Shown here: one piece after another, positions 1 through 9,533 of the stretch | Numbering within the stretch: position 1 is the stretch's first letter | How the letters are laid out: every line of letters starts with the position of its first letter | Assembly: GCA_009995045.1 (NCBI GenBank) | Contig: JAACQG010000011.1 | Coordinates: forward strand, 16,596 to 80,595 | DNA length: 64,000 nucleotides | Direction of reading: 5' to 3' | DNA from: Alphaproteobacteria bacterium | Lineage (GTDB): Bacteria; Pseudomonadota; Alphaproteobacteria; Micavibrionales; Micavibrionaceae | Translations under genes and position numbers: made by a program | Notes under the pieces: generated by a model | What the model was told of the DNA's origin: nothing | Databases searched by the model: none | The model's input: only the letters and a program-made list of their open reading frames with translations

Positions 1-186
1 AGGTTTAAGTTTTTAAGTGTGGCTTTTAATGACATATTTTAAGATTATTGGGAAAGTATTAATAAAAGGTTAAATATTGGCAGCGGGTGATGCATTTTAC
101 GCATATTGACTGTGTTGTAATTTTGTGATGAAATACTCTCTTAAGTTGAGTAAACCTAATTAATACCAAACACATAGGAAAAGACC

Positions 187-351
187 ATGAGTGTAGAGGC
201 CGCGGCTGCTGCGGGTGGTGGTTTTTTGTCTGCTGAATTTATGTTGACCCATGGGGCAGTATTCCTTGGGACAGCGTTTTTGGCAGCCACGACAGGTGTC
301 GATTTTCACCACCTTGCAATGGAGTTTGTTGTTGATCCAGTATTAAGGTAG
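187..351 (+). CDS. small hypothetical protein, 54 aa
   Basis: A short reading frame of 54 residues preceded by an AGGAAA ribosome-binding sequence at 177-182, about four bases before the ATG, and closed by TAG just before a strong hairpin terminator. The product starts with an Ala/Gly-rich stretch (MSVEAAAAAGGG) followed by a mostly hydrophobic segment, with no charged cluster and no recognisable domain; a weak membrane segment around residues 19-37 is possible. A possible promoter lies upstream (TTGACT at 106-111, with AATACT-like bases near 132-137, spacing longer than ideal). The support is the RBS plus its own terminator, not homology. I do not recognise the family. It could also be a stable short RNA whose ORF is incidental. 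Confidence 0.55.
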   Translation: MSVEAAAAAGGGFLSAEFMLTHGAVFLGTAFLAATTGVDFHHLAMEFVVDPVLR

Positions 352-369
352 GCGATAAATGTCCAAATA

Positions 370-402
370 AAAAAGCAGGCCATATTTGAGCCTGCTTTTT
401 TG
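370..402. terminator. bidirectional Rho-independent terminator
   Basis: An 11-bp perfect stem (AAAAAGCAGGC at 370-380 with GCCTGCTTTTT at 390-400) around a 9-base loop. It lies between the small plus-strand gene ending at 351 and the minus-strand reductase ending at 424, and has A/T runs on both sides, so it can terminate from either direction. Confidence 0.8.
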
Positions 403-423
403 TGTCTGGAACTTGCTTTTCAA

Positions 424-1659
<1,236 letters not shown>

Positions 1660-1660
1660 T

Positions 1661-2470
1661 TTAGATGGCGTCCACCCTCACATTGCTAGATGATATAGTC
1701 TGTTGATAGTCTTTTAGCAAGCCCCGAATTTTAACAGAATCGCCAACAATGATGATGGCAGGGGATTTCGGGCATGCTTTTTCGACATCATTTGCGTAAG
1801 TGGCGAGGGTTGTTTCCACTACGGTTTGGTCGGCCACGGTTGCGTTTGAAACGATGGCGACGGGGGTTGATGGTGATTTTCCGCCTTTGATCAAATTTGC
1901 GGCGACGTCCGGCATGGTTTTTAGAGCCATGAAAAAGACGATGACGGGGGATGATGCGGCGAGGGAGTCCCAATCAATGCTGTTGGGTAGCTCGCCTGTT
2001 GCGTCGCGCCCTGTGACGAAGCTGACGACATTGTTGACGTCGCGATGCGTTGCGGGGATGGAGGCATAGGTTAGGCCGCCGATACCGGAGGTTACGCCGG
2101 GTATAACACGGAAATTGATGTGAGATTTGGCCAGTTCGATCACTTCTTCACCGCCGCGCCCGAAGACGAATGGATCGCCGCCTTTCAGGCGAAGAACGCG
2201 TTTTCCCGCTTTGGCGTGTTTGATCATTATGGCGGTGATTTCAGTTTGTTTCATGGAGCGCACGCCTGCGCGCTTGCCAACGAATTCAAGCGTGGCGTCT
2301 TTGCCCGCCCAATCAAGAACGTCATTTGAGACGAGGGCATCATGCATGATCACATCAGCCTTGGCGAGGCCTTTGGCGGTGAGTAGGGTCATGAGGCCGG
2401 GATCACCTGGCCCTGCACCCGCGAGCCAGACGGTGCCTTTTTCGAATGTGGGGAGTTTGTTGGATGGCAT
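1661..2470 (-). CDS. cobA: uroporphyrinogen-III C-methyltransferase (SUMT)
   Basis: A 269-residue tetrapyrrole methylase that transfers two methyl groups from SAM to uroporphyrinogen III, giving precorrin-2 for sirohaem and hence for sulfite reductase. The family P-loop-like motif GAGPGDPG is at residues 18-25, the RLKGGDPFVFGRGGEE block is at 94-109, and VIPGVTSG follows near 120. An open frame continues upstream into cysH, but the ATG at 2468-2470 starts two bases after the cysH stop and fits the family length, so it was chosen. In enteric bacteria this domain is fused to the dehydrogenase/ferrochelatase as CysG; here the two halves are separate genes flanking cysH. Cobalamin supply is an alternative role, but the neighbours favour sirohaem. 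Confidence 0.93.
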   Translation of the reverse strand: MPSNKLPTFEKGTVWLAGAGPGDPGLMTLLTAKGLAKADVIMHDALVSNDVLDWAGKDATLEFVGKRAGVRSMKQTEITAIMIKHAKAGKRVLRLKGGDPFVFGRGGEEVIELAKSHINFRVIPGVTSGIGGLTYASIPATHRDVNNVVSFVTGRDATGELPNSIDWDSLAASSPVIVFFMALKTMPDVAANLIKGGKSPSTPVAIVSNATVADQTVVETTLATYANDVEKACPKSPAIIIVGDSVKIRGLLKDYQQTISSSNVRVDAI

Positions 2471-2472
2471 GC

Positions 2473-3252
2473 TTAAATCCCGCCACCTGAGGTGTCGTCC
2501 CATTTGCTGTCGAGGCTGTGGATTCCGCATTCTTGTTTGTCGAATTGCGCCCAGCGCCCTGATCGTTTGCCTTCGCCCGGTTTGGGGAGGGATGTGCATG
2601 GCATGCAGCCAACGGAGGTGTAACCCCATTGTACCATTGGGTGTTCGGGGAGGCCTTGTTTTTCCCATTCTTCGTCGATCATTTCCTGTGTCCAGGTGGC
2701 GATCGCGTTGACTTTGACGCGGCGGTCATCGTGTTCCATGCGGGGCAGGGCGGCGCGTGATCCACCGTGGATGCGTTTGCGGCCATTGATCCATGCATCG
2801 AAGCCGTGGAGGGCTTCTTCGAGGGGGACGACTTTACGCAAGTAACAGCATGCGTCGGGATTGCGCAAAGCCAGATCGCCATCGGGATCGGTTGCTTTTA
2901 ATGCGCTTGGCTCGGGCTTTATGATGCGGACATCGGTGAGGCCTAGTGTTTTGATGAGGTCGTCACGATATTCAAGCGTTTCGGGGAAATGCTTAAGGGT
3001 GTCGAGGAAGATCACGGGGGTTGATTTTTTGACCTTTGAGACGAGTGAAAGCAGCAACGCGGCCTCAGTTCCGAAAGAGGAGACGAGGGCGATTTTGTCT
3101 TTGAACACGTCGTTGATCATGATGTCGAGTAGCTCAAGGCTCTTTTTCTCACCATGCTGTGCGTTGAGCGCCGTGGTGAGGTCATCAAGTTCTTTAACCC
3201 GTTGTGGGTCTGCGGGGGCGCCGGTTGGCGCTAAATCCATTGCTTGTGGCAT
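2473..3252 (-). CDS. cysH: assimilatory adenylyl-sulfate reductase (APS/PAPS reductase)
   Basis: A 259-residue reductase of the CysH family that reduces activated sulfate to sulfite. The nucleotide-binding SFGTEAA block is at residues 59-65. Cysteines at 135-136 (DACCYLRK) and 216/219 (GCMPC) form the paired-Cys plus CxxC pattern that binds a 4Fe-4S cluster; that pattern marks enzymes using APS rather than only PAPS. The catalytic C-terminal motif ECGIH is at 241-245. It starts one base after the stop of the sirohaem gene and ends two bases before cobA, so the three are almost certainly co-transcribed and translationally coupled. No ATP sulfurylase or APS kinase gene is in the window, so sulfate activation must be encoded elsewhere. 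An internal ATG at residue 5 is also possible as the start. Confidence 0.93.
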   Translation of the reverse strand: MPQAMDLAPTGAPADPQRVKELDDLTTALNAQHGEKKSLELLDIMINDVFKDKIALVSSFGTEAALLLSLVSKVKKSTPVIFLDTLKHFPETLEYRDDLIKTLGLTDVRIIKPEPSALKATDPDGDLALRNPDACCYLRKVVPLEEALHGFDAWINGRKRIHGGSRAALPRMEHDDRRVKVNAIATWTQEMIDEEWEKQGLPEHPMVQWGYTSVGCMPCTSLPKPGEGKRSGRWAQFDKQECGIHSLDSKWDDTSGGGI

Positions 3253-3253
3253 A

Positions 3254-3832
3254 TTATAGCCAGCCTTCCTTTTTTATCATATCGATGGTTTGGCGGAGGA
3301 CTGTTCGCCCTGGTAATCCATCGGATCGCCATTTCTGACGGTTTTCTGCGAGAATTTCAAGTCTTTCTGCCCATTCGGGGCCGAATTTATTTGATATATG
3401 TTTTTTTATCTCGATGCCAAGTCCCGGGGATTTGCCGTTGGTGGAGATGGAAAAGAGCAGATCGCCACGGCGGACTATGGATGGGGTGTGGAAGTCGCAG
3501 TAGGGGATGACGTCTTCGATGTTCACGAGGATGTGCTTTTTGCGGCAATGGTCGGCGAGTGTTTTGGCGTAATCAATGTCGATATCAACGATATAGACGA
3601 TGTGTGCTTTGTTCAGGTCGCGTTTTTTTGGGAGGCGGCTATGGATTGTTGTGCCGAGGGTTTTCATGTCCTCGATCAACTCGCCCATGCAATGACACGG
3701 GGCAGGGGCGTATATCGTGAGGTTTTTTGCGATGTTTGCATCGCGCAATCCCACGAGCCGCTTTTGCGTCAGGAATTCATTGCCGATGAGGACAATGTTT
3801 GTGAATTCGGGATTTAGGATTATCGGGAACAT
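3254..3832 (-). CDS. precorrin-2 dehydrogenase / sirohydrochlorin ferrochelatase (CysG-N/Met8 type)
   Basis: A 192-residue protein matching the stand-alone N-terminal half of CysG (Met8p-like), which oxidises precorrin-2 with NAD+ and inserts iron to form sirohaem. A short beta-strand and Gly segment (VLIGNEF) begins a degenerate Rossmann fold. VNIEDV at 103-108 carries the Asp that corresponds to the catalytic residue of this family, and STNGKSPGLG at 130-139 is the conserved loop after the second beta sheet. A C-terminal helical dimerisation region follows. It starts two bases after the stop of the AT-rich orphan gene and one base before cysH. No clear Shine-Dalgarno sequence precedes its ATG, so it probably depends on coupling to the gene upstream. 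The ferrochelatase activity is inferred from the family. Confidence 0.88.
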   Translation of the reverse strand: MFPIILNPEFTNIVLIGNEFLTQKRLVGLRDANIAKNLTIYAPAPCHCMGELIEDMKTLGTTIHSRLPKKRDLNKAHIVYIVDIDIDYAKTLADHCRKKHILVNIEDVIPYCDFHTPSIVRRGDLLFSISTNGKSPGLGIEIKKHISNKFGPEWAERLEILAENRQKWRSDGLPGRTVLRQTIDMIKKEGWL

Positions 3833-3834
3833 AA

Positions 3835-4326
3835 TTAGCCAATTAAACGTTTGAAAATTACATAGATTATATAAAGTAATATGGTTGCTAGTATAAATTC
3901 ATACAAATTAGCTACTATTTTTGCTCCTTGTAATGCATTGTTTCCAAGCTTTAGAAAGGCCAAGGCACCTAAGATAGATAGAGCATTTTTTCTCCAAAGG
4001 TAAAGAGAAACATAAATATATTTAAGTTGTCTGGGGAGTCTTCTAAAAAGGTGTCCCCATTTTGAAATTTTAGCATGCCTAACTTCTAATAAAAACCCGT
4101 GGTTTTTTGTATATTCTGGTTCTATTCGACCACGTATTAACTTCATGCGTTCAATTATACTTAGTGCTTCTGCGATGTTTTTGTTATGCCTGTAGTCATC
4201 TTTTCCTTCCTGTGTATTTGAAGAGGTTTTTGCGAAAACTTTTTTGGCAGTAATTGTCTCTTTGCTATTTTCAATCTCAAAACAAATTTCGAATATTTTG
4301 TTTATAAATTTTGAATTTTCAAACAC
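3835..4326 (-). CDS. AT-rich orphan membrane protein inside the sulfur operon
   Basis: About 163 residues from a GTG start placed directly at the cysI stop (TAGTG); an alternative GTG at 4347 would overlap cysI by 20 bases. The N-terminal two thirds is polar and basic (KKVFAKTSS, RHNKNIAEALSIIERMKLIRGR). The C-terminal third has two predicted membrane helices: ALSILGALAFLKL, then a longer one around EFILATILLYIIYVIF. The DNA is conspicuously richer in A and T than both flanking genes (roughly one third GC by eye). I recognise no family. Its placement between cysI and the sirohaem gene with near-zero gaps suggests it is transcribed with them, but nothing in the sequence ties it to sulfur metabolism; it may be a recently acquired or fast-evolving gene. 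Confidence 0.65.
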   Translation of the reverse strand: MFENSKFINKIFEICFEIENSKETITAKKVFAKTSSNTQEGKDDYRHNKNIAEALSIIERMKLIRGRIEPEYTKNHGFLLEVRHAKISKWGHLFRRLPRQLKYIYVSLYLWRKNALSILGALAFLKLGNNALQGAKIVANLYEFILATILLYIIYVIFKRLIG

Positions 4327-4327
4327 A

Positions 4328-6094
4328 CTACAGCTTCTTCGCTGCACCTGAGCTTGCGGCTAGTTCTTTTCTTCGATCTTCACCGATGCGTTCACAGAAA
4401 TCGCCGAAGCCTTCGTTGTCATTTGTGCGCTCGTTTTTGAATGCGACGAAGAAGGGTTCCAGGAAATTGCCGATTTGGTCGACTTTTACCATGTCTGCGA
4501 CTTTGTGGTTGAGGCGGGTGCCTTCGAAATCTCCGCCAATATACATGGCGTAGAGATTTGGGGCGCGTCCGACGATGCCGATATCGCCGACATAGGGGCG
4601 TGAACAGCCATTGGGGCAGCCGGTGATACGCACGGCCATGCGTTCTTGTTCTAGGCCATGTTTTTTGAGGGTTTCTGTTACGGTTGAGATGATTGGCACG
4701 CGGGCGCGCTCACCTTCGGTTAGAGCTTTTCCGCAAGTGGGCAGTGCGACACAAGACATGGCCCAAAGCTCAACGGGAAGGTGGTCTTCGGCGAGTTCTA
4801 CGTGGTTGTCGCGGAGGATTTTCTCGATCTCTGCTTTTTCGCTCTCTTTGATGTCACAGAAAATGACGTCTTCTGTGGGCATGAGGATCATGGGTTTGTC
4901 GAATTTATGTGCGAGTTGGCGGAAGGCTTTGCGCATTTGAAATTCTGGAGTGTCCTTGATGCGGCCAGAGGTTACGGGCACGCCGAGATAACAATTGCCG
5001 TCGCCTTGCTCTTGCCAGCCGAGGTGGTTCTTTACTTCGAGTTTGCCGAAATCTTTGATAGGGGCGAATTTTTTGCCGAAATATTCTTCGATTTTTTCAG
5101 TGCAAAATTCCATGCCGTTTTCTTCGACGACGTATTTTAGGCGGGCGTGTTGGCGATCGCCGCGATCGCCGTGGTCGCGTTGGAATTTAATTACGGCTTT
5201 ACAGGCGTCGAGCACATCTGCGCTGTCGACATATCCTAATGCAGTGGCGACGCGGGGGTATGTGTCGGCATTGTTGTGTTTCATGCCAAAGCCACCGCCG
5301 ATATAGACGTTATATCCTTGGACGCCGTTATCATCATATATGGCGATGAGGCCGACATCATTGGTGAGCGCGTCTACTGTGTTGTCTTCGGGGACTGCGA
5401 TTGCGATTTTGAATTTGCGGGGCATCCATTGCGTGCCGTAGAGCGGGTCGACATCGTCAGTTTTTTCCCAGCGTACATTTTCGCCTTCGCGATCTTGGGC
5501 GTCTTCGGGGCGTGGAGTTGCGGGTTCGTATTTTTTACCTTCGACCCACATTTCATGATAGCCAGTGGTGGTTGGTAATGTGGCGTCGGAGATTATTTGC
5601 GCCATGTCTTCGATTTCTTTATAGGCGGCAATTTTTAGCGGGCTTGGCACGGCCATAACGTTACGTACCACGTCACCGCATCCACCAAGCGTTGTCATCA
5701 TGGCTTCGTTGATTTCTTGGATGAGTGGATGGATGTCGCCTTTAAGGACGCAGTGAAATTGTAAGCCTTGGCGTGATGTAACGCGTAAAGTCTCGTTTGA
5801 GAATTTTTCGGCGAGAATGTCGAGTGCGAGGTATTGTTCTGCTTTGATGCGGCCACCGGGCAGCTTCGTGCGGAGCATCATTTCCCATTCTTTATCGAGG
5901 CCTTGTTTTTTGCGTGGTGTCGCAGTGTCGCGGTTGTATCCTTGGTAAAAGCCGTGGAATTTCGTCAGCTGCTCATCGTCTTCGTCGAATTTTTCGATTG
6001 AGTCATCGGCAACGACTTTTGCAATTTTACCACGTAGGCCGCGTGAGGCGATCTTTACGTGTTCAACATGTGAGAGTTTTTGCTCATCTGACAT
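4328..6094 (-). CDS. cysI: assimilatory sulfite reductase haemoprotein
   Basis: A 588-residue sirohaem/4Fe-4S enzyme that reduces sulfite to sulfide with six electrons. The two ferredoxin-like half-domains are visible: the first carries RVTSRQGLQFHC at about 104-115, where sirohaem-binding Arg residues lie. The cluster cysteines are C448, C454, C493 and C497 in CVALPTCGK and GCPNGC, the hallmark spacing. Length is between CysI (about 570) and plant ferredoxin-type enzymes (about 640). No flavoprotein partner CysJ is in the window, while a ferredoxin-NADP reductase ends the same block, so ferredoxin may be the donor (inference). The ATG has an AAGGAAG ribosome site just upstream. It leads the minus-strand sulfur operon, and its promoter must lie in the 6095-6237 interval shared with the Hpt gene. 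Confidence 0.95.
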   Translation of the reverse strand: MSDEQKLSHVEHVKIASRGLRGKIAKVVADDSIEKFDEDDEQLTKFHGFYQGYNRDTATPRKKQGLDKEWEMMLRTKLPGGRIKAEQYLALDILAEKFSNETLRVTSRQGLQFHCVLKGDIHPLIQEINEAMMTTLGGCGDVVRNVMAVPSPLKIAAYKEIEDMAQIISDATLPTTTGYHEMWVEGKKYEPATPRPEDAQDREGENVRWEKTDDVDPLYGTQWMPRKFKIAIAVPEDNTVDALTNDVGLIAIYDDNGVQGYNVYIGGGFGMKHNNADTYPRVATALGYVDSADVLDACKAVIKFQRDHGDRGDRQHARLKYVVEENGMEFCTEKIEEYFGKKFAPIKDFGKLEVKNHLGWQEQGDGNCYLGVPVTSGRIKDTPEFQMRKAFRQLAHKFDKPMILMPTEDVIFCDIKESEKAEIEKILRDNHVELAEDHLPVELWAMSCVALPTCGKALTEGERARVPIISTVTETLKKHGLEQERMAVRITGCPNGCSRPYVGDIGIVGRAPNLYAMYIGGDFEGTRLNHKVADMVKVDQIGNFLEPFFVAFKNERTNDNEGFGDFCERIGEDRRKELAASSGAAKKL

Positions 6095-6237
6095 TATGGC
6101 TTCCTTTGGTGCATATTTGTTATAATGAAGTAATCTTTTTAAGGGTGGTTTTCAAGGAAATTATGTGGGAAAAGAATGTATTGCCTGATTTTTTAGGTGT
6201 CGCTTTATACCATTCATTCTCTAGAAAAGGGATTAAC

Positions 6238-6591
6238 ATGCCTTCAGATTTTAACGTGGATAACCTTAAGCAAATTAAAGAGCTTATGGGGGATAAGTTT
6301 GACCACTTGGTTGAGGTTTACTCGCGGACAAATCGTAAGCATGTTGAAAATATTCGGGCGGGGTATGCAAGTGATGATGTGATTATCATTTTGAATTCAG
6401 CACATTCGATGAAATCATCAGCAGGCAATTTAGGGCTTTCGGGGTTGTCGGCCTCGACAGAGGCGTTGGAAGTTGGCGCTAAATCTGTTTCTGAAGGGGC
6501 GGAATCATTGTCATCTTATGAAGAATTGATTGCGAAAATTGAAGAGCAGTTTGAGGCTGGTTTGATTTTTTTGAACAAACAGCAAGATTAG
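6238..6591 (+). CDS. Hpt-domain phosphotransfer protein
   Basis: A 117-residue single-domain histidine phosphotransfer protein. The phosphorylatable His is H56 in AHSMKSSAGNLG, the classic HxxKSSAxxxG pattern; the rest is helical, as expected for a four-helix bundle. The ATG at 6238 follows AAGGG by about six bases. An in-frame ATG at 6163, also with a reasonable AAGGA, would add 25 residues (MWEKNVLPDFLG...) that do not belong to the fold. A TATAAT-like box at 6121-6126 could be its -10 element. It converges tail to tail with a receiver-domain gene, leaving one base between the stop codons. An Hpt and a lone receiver side by side suggest a multistep phosphorelay, with hybrid kinases elsewhere as partners (inference). 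Confidence 0.9.
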   Translation: MPSDFNVDNLKQIKELMGDKFDHLVEVYSRTNRKHVENIRAGYASDDVIIILNSAHSMKSSAGNLGLSGLSASTEALEVGAKSVSEGAESLSSYEELIAKIEEQFEAGLIFLNKQQD

Positions 6592-6592
6592 T

Positions 6593-6985
6593 TTAGTCTT
6601 CGAACCCAATTGTTAATGGCAATATTTTTTGCAATCGCGAGATGAGCGTTTCTTCATCGAATGGTTTTACCATGTAATCACTTGCTCCCATAGATAGGCA
6701 TTCCGATACATCCGCAATTGCGGTTACGCCTGTTAACATTAATACGGGTGTATCTTTGATTTTTGGTGTTTGCTTAATATGTTTTAATGTTTCGTGCCCA
6801 TCCATTTCGGGCATGATGATATCAAGGATAACGCCGTCGATTTTTTCGTCTTTGTTGAGGATATCGAGGCCAGCTTTTCCGTTTAAGGCCATTTCATGCT
6901 CGAAACCATTTTTCGCGAGTATTTGCTGAAGCATTAAAACTGTTGTTTCGTCGTCATCAATAATTAATATTTTTTGTTTGGACAT
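6593..6985 (-). CDS. single-domain response regulator (CheY-like receiver)
   Basis: A 130-residue stand-alone receiver domain. The acidic pocket DDD is at residues 10-12, the phospho-acceptor Asp is D55 in VILDIIMPEMDG, the switch Thr is T85 in MLTG, and the conserved Lys is K107 in MVKPF. No output domain follows, so it must act by protein contact or as a phosphate carrier. It is convergent with the Hpt gene at 6238-6591, its likely phosphotransfer partner by position. An AT-rich interval of about 115 bases separates its start from the end of glnD and should contain its promoter, but I could not pick a convincing -35/-10 pair. Confidence 0.92.
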   Translation of the reverse strand: MSKQKILIIDDDETTVLMLQQILAKNGFEHEMALNGKAGLDILNKDEKIDGVILDIIMPEMDGHETLKHIKQTPKIKDTPVLMLTGVTAIADVSECLSMGASDYMVKPFDEETLISRLQKILPLTIGFED

Positions 6986-7100
6986 TCTGTCAGCCTTTTA
7001 ATTAGTGAATCATATTATACATGTTATTATGGGGTATTACGATTGTGTTTTTATAAAAATTACTATTATAAGATGCGCCTAATATTGTTTCTAAAACCAG

Positions 7101-9530
7101 TTAAGGGGTTTTAGCCGTTTCTAGCAGTAATTTTTTTAGTGTTTTTAAGCGTTTCTCATCTGTTACTTTTTTGCCTTTAAGTGTTGTGACATAGAAGATG
7201 TCCACAGCTTTTAAGCCGAGGGTGCCTACTTTTGCATGTGCGATGATGAGGTTTTGTTTGCTTAATGTTTGGGCGACGTTGAAGAGGAAGCCTTGGCGAT
7301 CACGGCCATAGATTTCAATATATGTGGCGTCTTTACTGGCGTTATTGTTGATGACGACACCTTCGGGTATGTCGAATACAAGTTCTTTTGTTTTTGGTTT
7401 TTTGACTGTTTTGGCGACTTTCTTTTCTAAATCGGTGTTGTCATCCAATGCGGCAAGGATTGATTTCTTGATCTCTTCGCAGCGGAATTGTTTTGTGATT
7501 TGTTGGTGGCTGGCGCTTTGGATGGTGAAGATGTCTTCGGCTATACCGCCGTCATGGGTGTTGATGCGGGCTTCGATGATGTTGACGTTTGCGGCGGCGA
7601 GTGCGCCGCTGAGTGTTGCGAAGAGGCCGATTTTGTCTTGGGTGATGATGCGCAGGGTTGTGGCGTTTTTGGTGTCGTCTTGGGTGAATGTGATGACGGC
7701 TTTTTCATCGCCAAGATCTGGCGTGGCTTCAGGTTTTGATTTTTGTTGCGGTTTTTTGCCTGATAGGCGGTCTTCAGCCAGAATATATAATTCGGTGAGG
7801 AGTGAGTCTTTCCAGCTTGTCCAGCGGTCCGGGCCAACGGCCATGATGTCGCATGTTGTCAAGATTGTGAGTAGCTTTAAGCGTTCTATATCGTGAATGC
7901 GAAAGAGGAAATCTTCGAGTGTTTTAGAGTCTTCGAGGTCACGTTTAAAGGCGATTTCCGACATAAATAGATGGTCGAAAATGAGCCATGAGACGAGGCG
8001 TGTTCCTTGGTCGCTGAGTTGGAGACGTGGGGCGAGTTTTAGGGCGAGTTCTGCGCCGAGGGTTGAGTGGTCTTGACCCATTTTTTTGTTTTCGCGCCCT
8101 TTGCAAATATCGTGCAGGAGGATTGCGACATAGAGTGTTTTGCGGTTTTCGATGGTTTGGATCAGGGTGCTTGCGAGAGGGGCTTGTTCTTTTAGCGCGC
8201 CGCTTTCGAGTTTGTGCATGATGTCAACGGCATTAAGGGTATGTTCGTCAACGGTATAGACATGATAGCGATCAAATTGCATGAGGCCTTTGATCTTTTG
8301 AAATTCGGGGATGAAGCGTTCCAAAACGCCAGCTTCGTTCATGCGGCGCAGTGTGAGGGCGGCGTTTTTGTCGTCGGTGAGAATCTCAAGAAAGAGCGCG
8401 TTTGCGGTGTGGTTGTGGCACAACATGTTATCAATAAGTTTGATGTTACGGCGTATTTTTTGGAGCGCCTTGGGGTGGATGTCGATATCGGCTTCTTGGG
8501 CGACGCGAAAAAAGCGAAGGATGTTGATAGGGTCGTCTTTTAGCTTCTGATTGGGGGCGAAGTTTAGGCGGTTATTGATTGTTTCAAAACCAAGAAAGCT
8601 TTTTGCACGTTGTGGGACGAGGCGGTTTTTTTGCTCTTCTTCTTCTTCGATTGCGGCGACGAGAATGCGGGTGAGGTCGCCGATATCTTTTGTGACGAGG
8701 AAGTAATGCTTCATGAAGCGTTCAACGGATTTGGCGTTGTTGCGGTGTTGATAATTCAGGCGTTGGGCAAGTTGGGGTTGGATATCGAAATGCAGGCGTT
8801 CTTCACCGCGTCCGGCAATATCGTGTAAATGGCAGCGCACGGTGAGGAGAAATTCGTAATCTTTTTCAAAGCGTTGTTGTTCTTTGCTGGTGATTATTTT
8901 TAAGTCTTTGAGTGTCTTTGGTGTTGGCGCATTATAGATAACGCGGGCGATCCAGAAGAGGGTTTGATAGTCACGGAGGCCACCTTTGCCGTCTTTTATG
9001 GTTGGCTCAAGCACATATCGCGAGTCGCCGAGGCGCATGTGGCGGGCGTCGCGTTCGTCTAATTTTCCTTCGACATATGCTTTCTTTGTTCTTGGTTTAA
9101 GGCTTTTTTCGAGTTCAGTTTCAAAGTCTTGGAAGAGGTTTTTGTCACCAGATATGATGCGTGCGTCCAGAAGGGAGGATAAGACTTTCGGGTCTTCTTG
9201 GCTGACGGTGATGCATTCTTTGATTGTACGGACGGAATGTCCGATTTTGATGCCTGAATCCCATATTTGGTAGAGGAATTTTTCGATGTCGTCATTGAGT
9301 GTTTTTGGTGTTTTATTCGAGGTGAGGAATAGGAGGTCGATGTCGGAATAGGGGCAGAGCTCTTCGCGTCCATATCCGCCGGTAGCGATGATTGCGATGT
9401 CTTGTGGGATGTGGCTGGTGAGGGATTTGATGTGTTTGTCCATGGCACGGCTGTGACGGTGGCAAAATTCTAAGCCGCTGATGCGGTTGTTGCGAAGGTC
9501 TTTGAGGGCTGAGGTGAGGGCGCGTTGCAT
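7101..9530 (-). CDS. glnD: bifunctional uridylyltransferase/uridylyl-removing enzyme (PII modification)
   Basis: An 809-residue nitrogen sensor that uridylylates PII proteins when glutamine is low and deuridylylates them when it is high. Order of domains: nucleotidyltransferase with GGYGREELCPYSDIDL at 51-66; a helical linker; an HD hydrolase domain with LLHDICKGRE and a later DHSTLG near 460-475; and two C-terminal ACT domains (from roughly residues 610 and 730), which bind glutamine. It is somewhat shorter than many GlnD proteins (about 890-950), mostly at the N-terminus. It begins three bases after the mutS stop, so the two genes form one transcript. mutS-glnD-murJ-trpS is a familiar alphaproteobacterial neighbourhood; here murJ-trpS lies a few kb away on the other strand. 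Confidence 0.95.
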   Translation of the reverse strand: MQRALTSALKDLRNNRISGLEFCHRHSRAMDKHIKSLTSHIPQDIAIIATGGYGREELCPYSDIDLLFLTSNKTPKTLNDDIEKFLYQIWDSGIKIGHSVRTIKECITVSQEDPKVLSSLLDARIISGDKNLFQDFETELEKSLKPRTKKAYVEGKLDERDARHMRLGDSRYVLEPTIKDGKGGLRDYQTLFWIARVIYNAPTPKTLKDLKIITSKEQQRFEKDYEFLLTVRCHLHDIAGRGEERLHFDIQPQLAQRLNYQHRNNAKSVERFMKHYFLVTKDIGDLTRILVAAIEEEEEQKNRLVPQRAKSFLGFETINNRLNFAPNQKLKDDPINILRFFRVAQEADIDIHPKALQKIRRNIKLIDNMLCHNHTANALFLEILTDDKNAALTLRRMNEAGVLERFIPEFQKIKGLMQFDRYHVYTVDEHTLNAVDIMHKLESGALKEQAPLASTLIQTIENRKTLYVAILLHDICKGRENKKMGQDHSTLGAELALKLAPRLQLSDQGTRLVSWLIFDHLFMSEIAFKRDLEDSKTLEDFLFRIHDIERLKLLTILTTCDIMAVGPDRWTSWKDSLLTELYILAEDRLSGKKPQQKSKPEATPDLGDEKAVITFTQDDTKNATTLRIITQDKIGLFATLSGALAAANVNIIEARINTHDGGIAEDIFTIQSASHQQITKQFRCEEIKKSILAALDDNTDLEKKVAKTVKKPKTKELVFDIPEGVVINNNASKDATYIEIYGRDRQGFLFNVAQTLSKQNLIIAHAKVGTLGLKAVDIFYVTTLKGKKVTDEKRLKTLKKLLLETAKTP

Positions 9531-9533
9531 TGT

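Noticed and set aside
7541-7837. Antisense open frames within glnD (also within mutS, cysI and phaA)
   Set aside because: They lie wholly inside strongly conserved genes, lack ribosome sites and show no domain.
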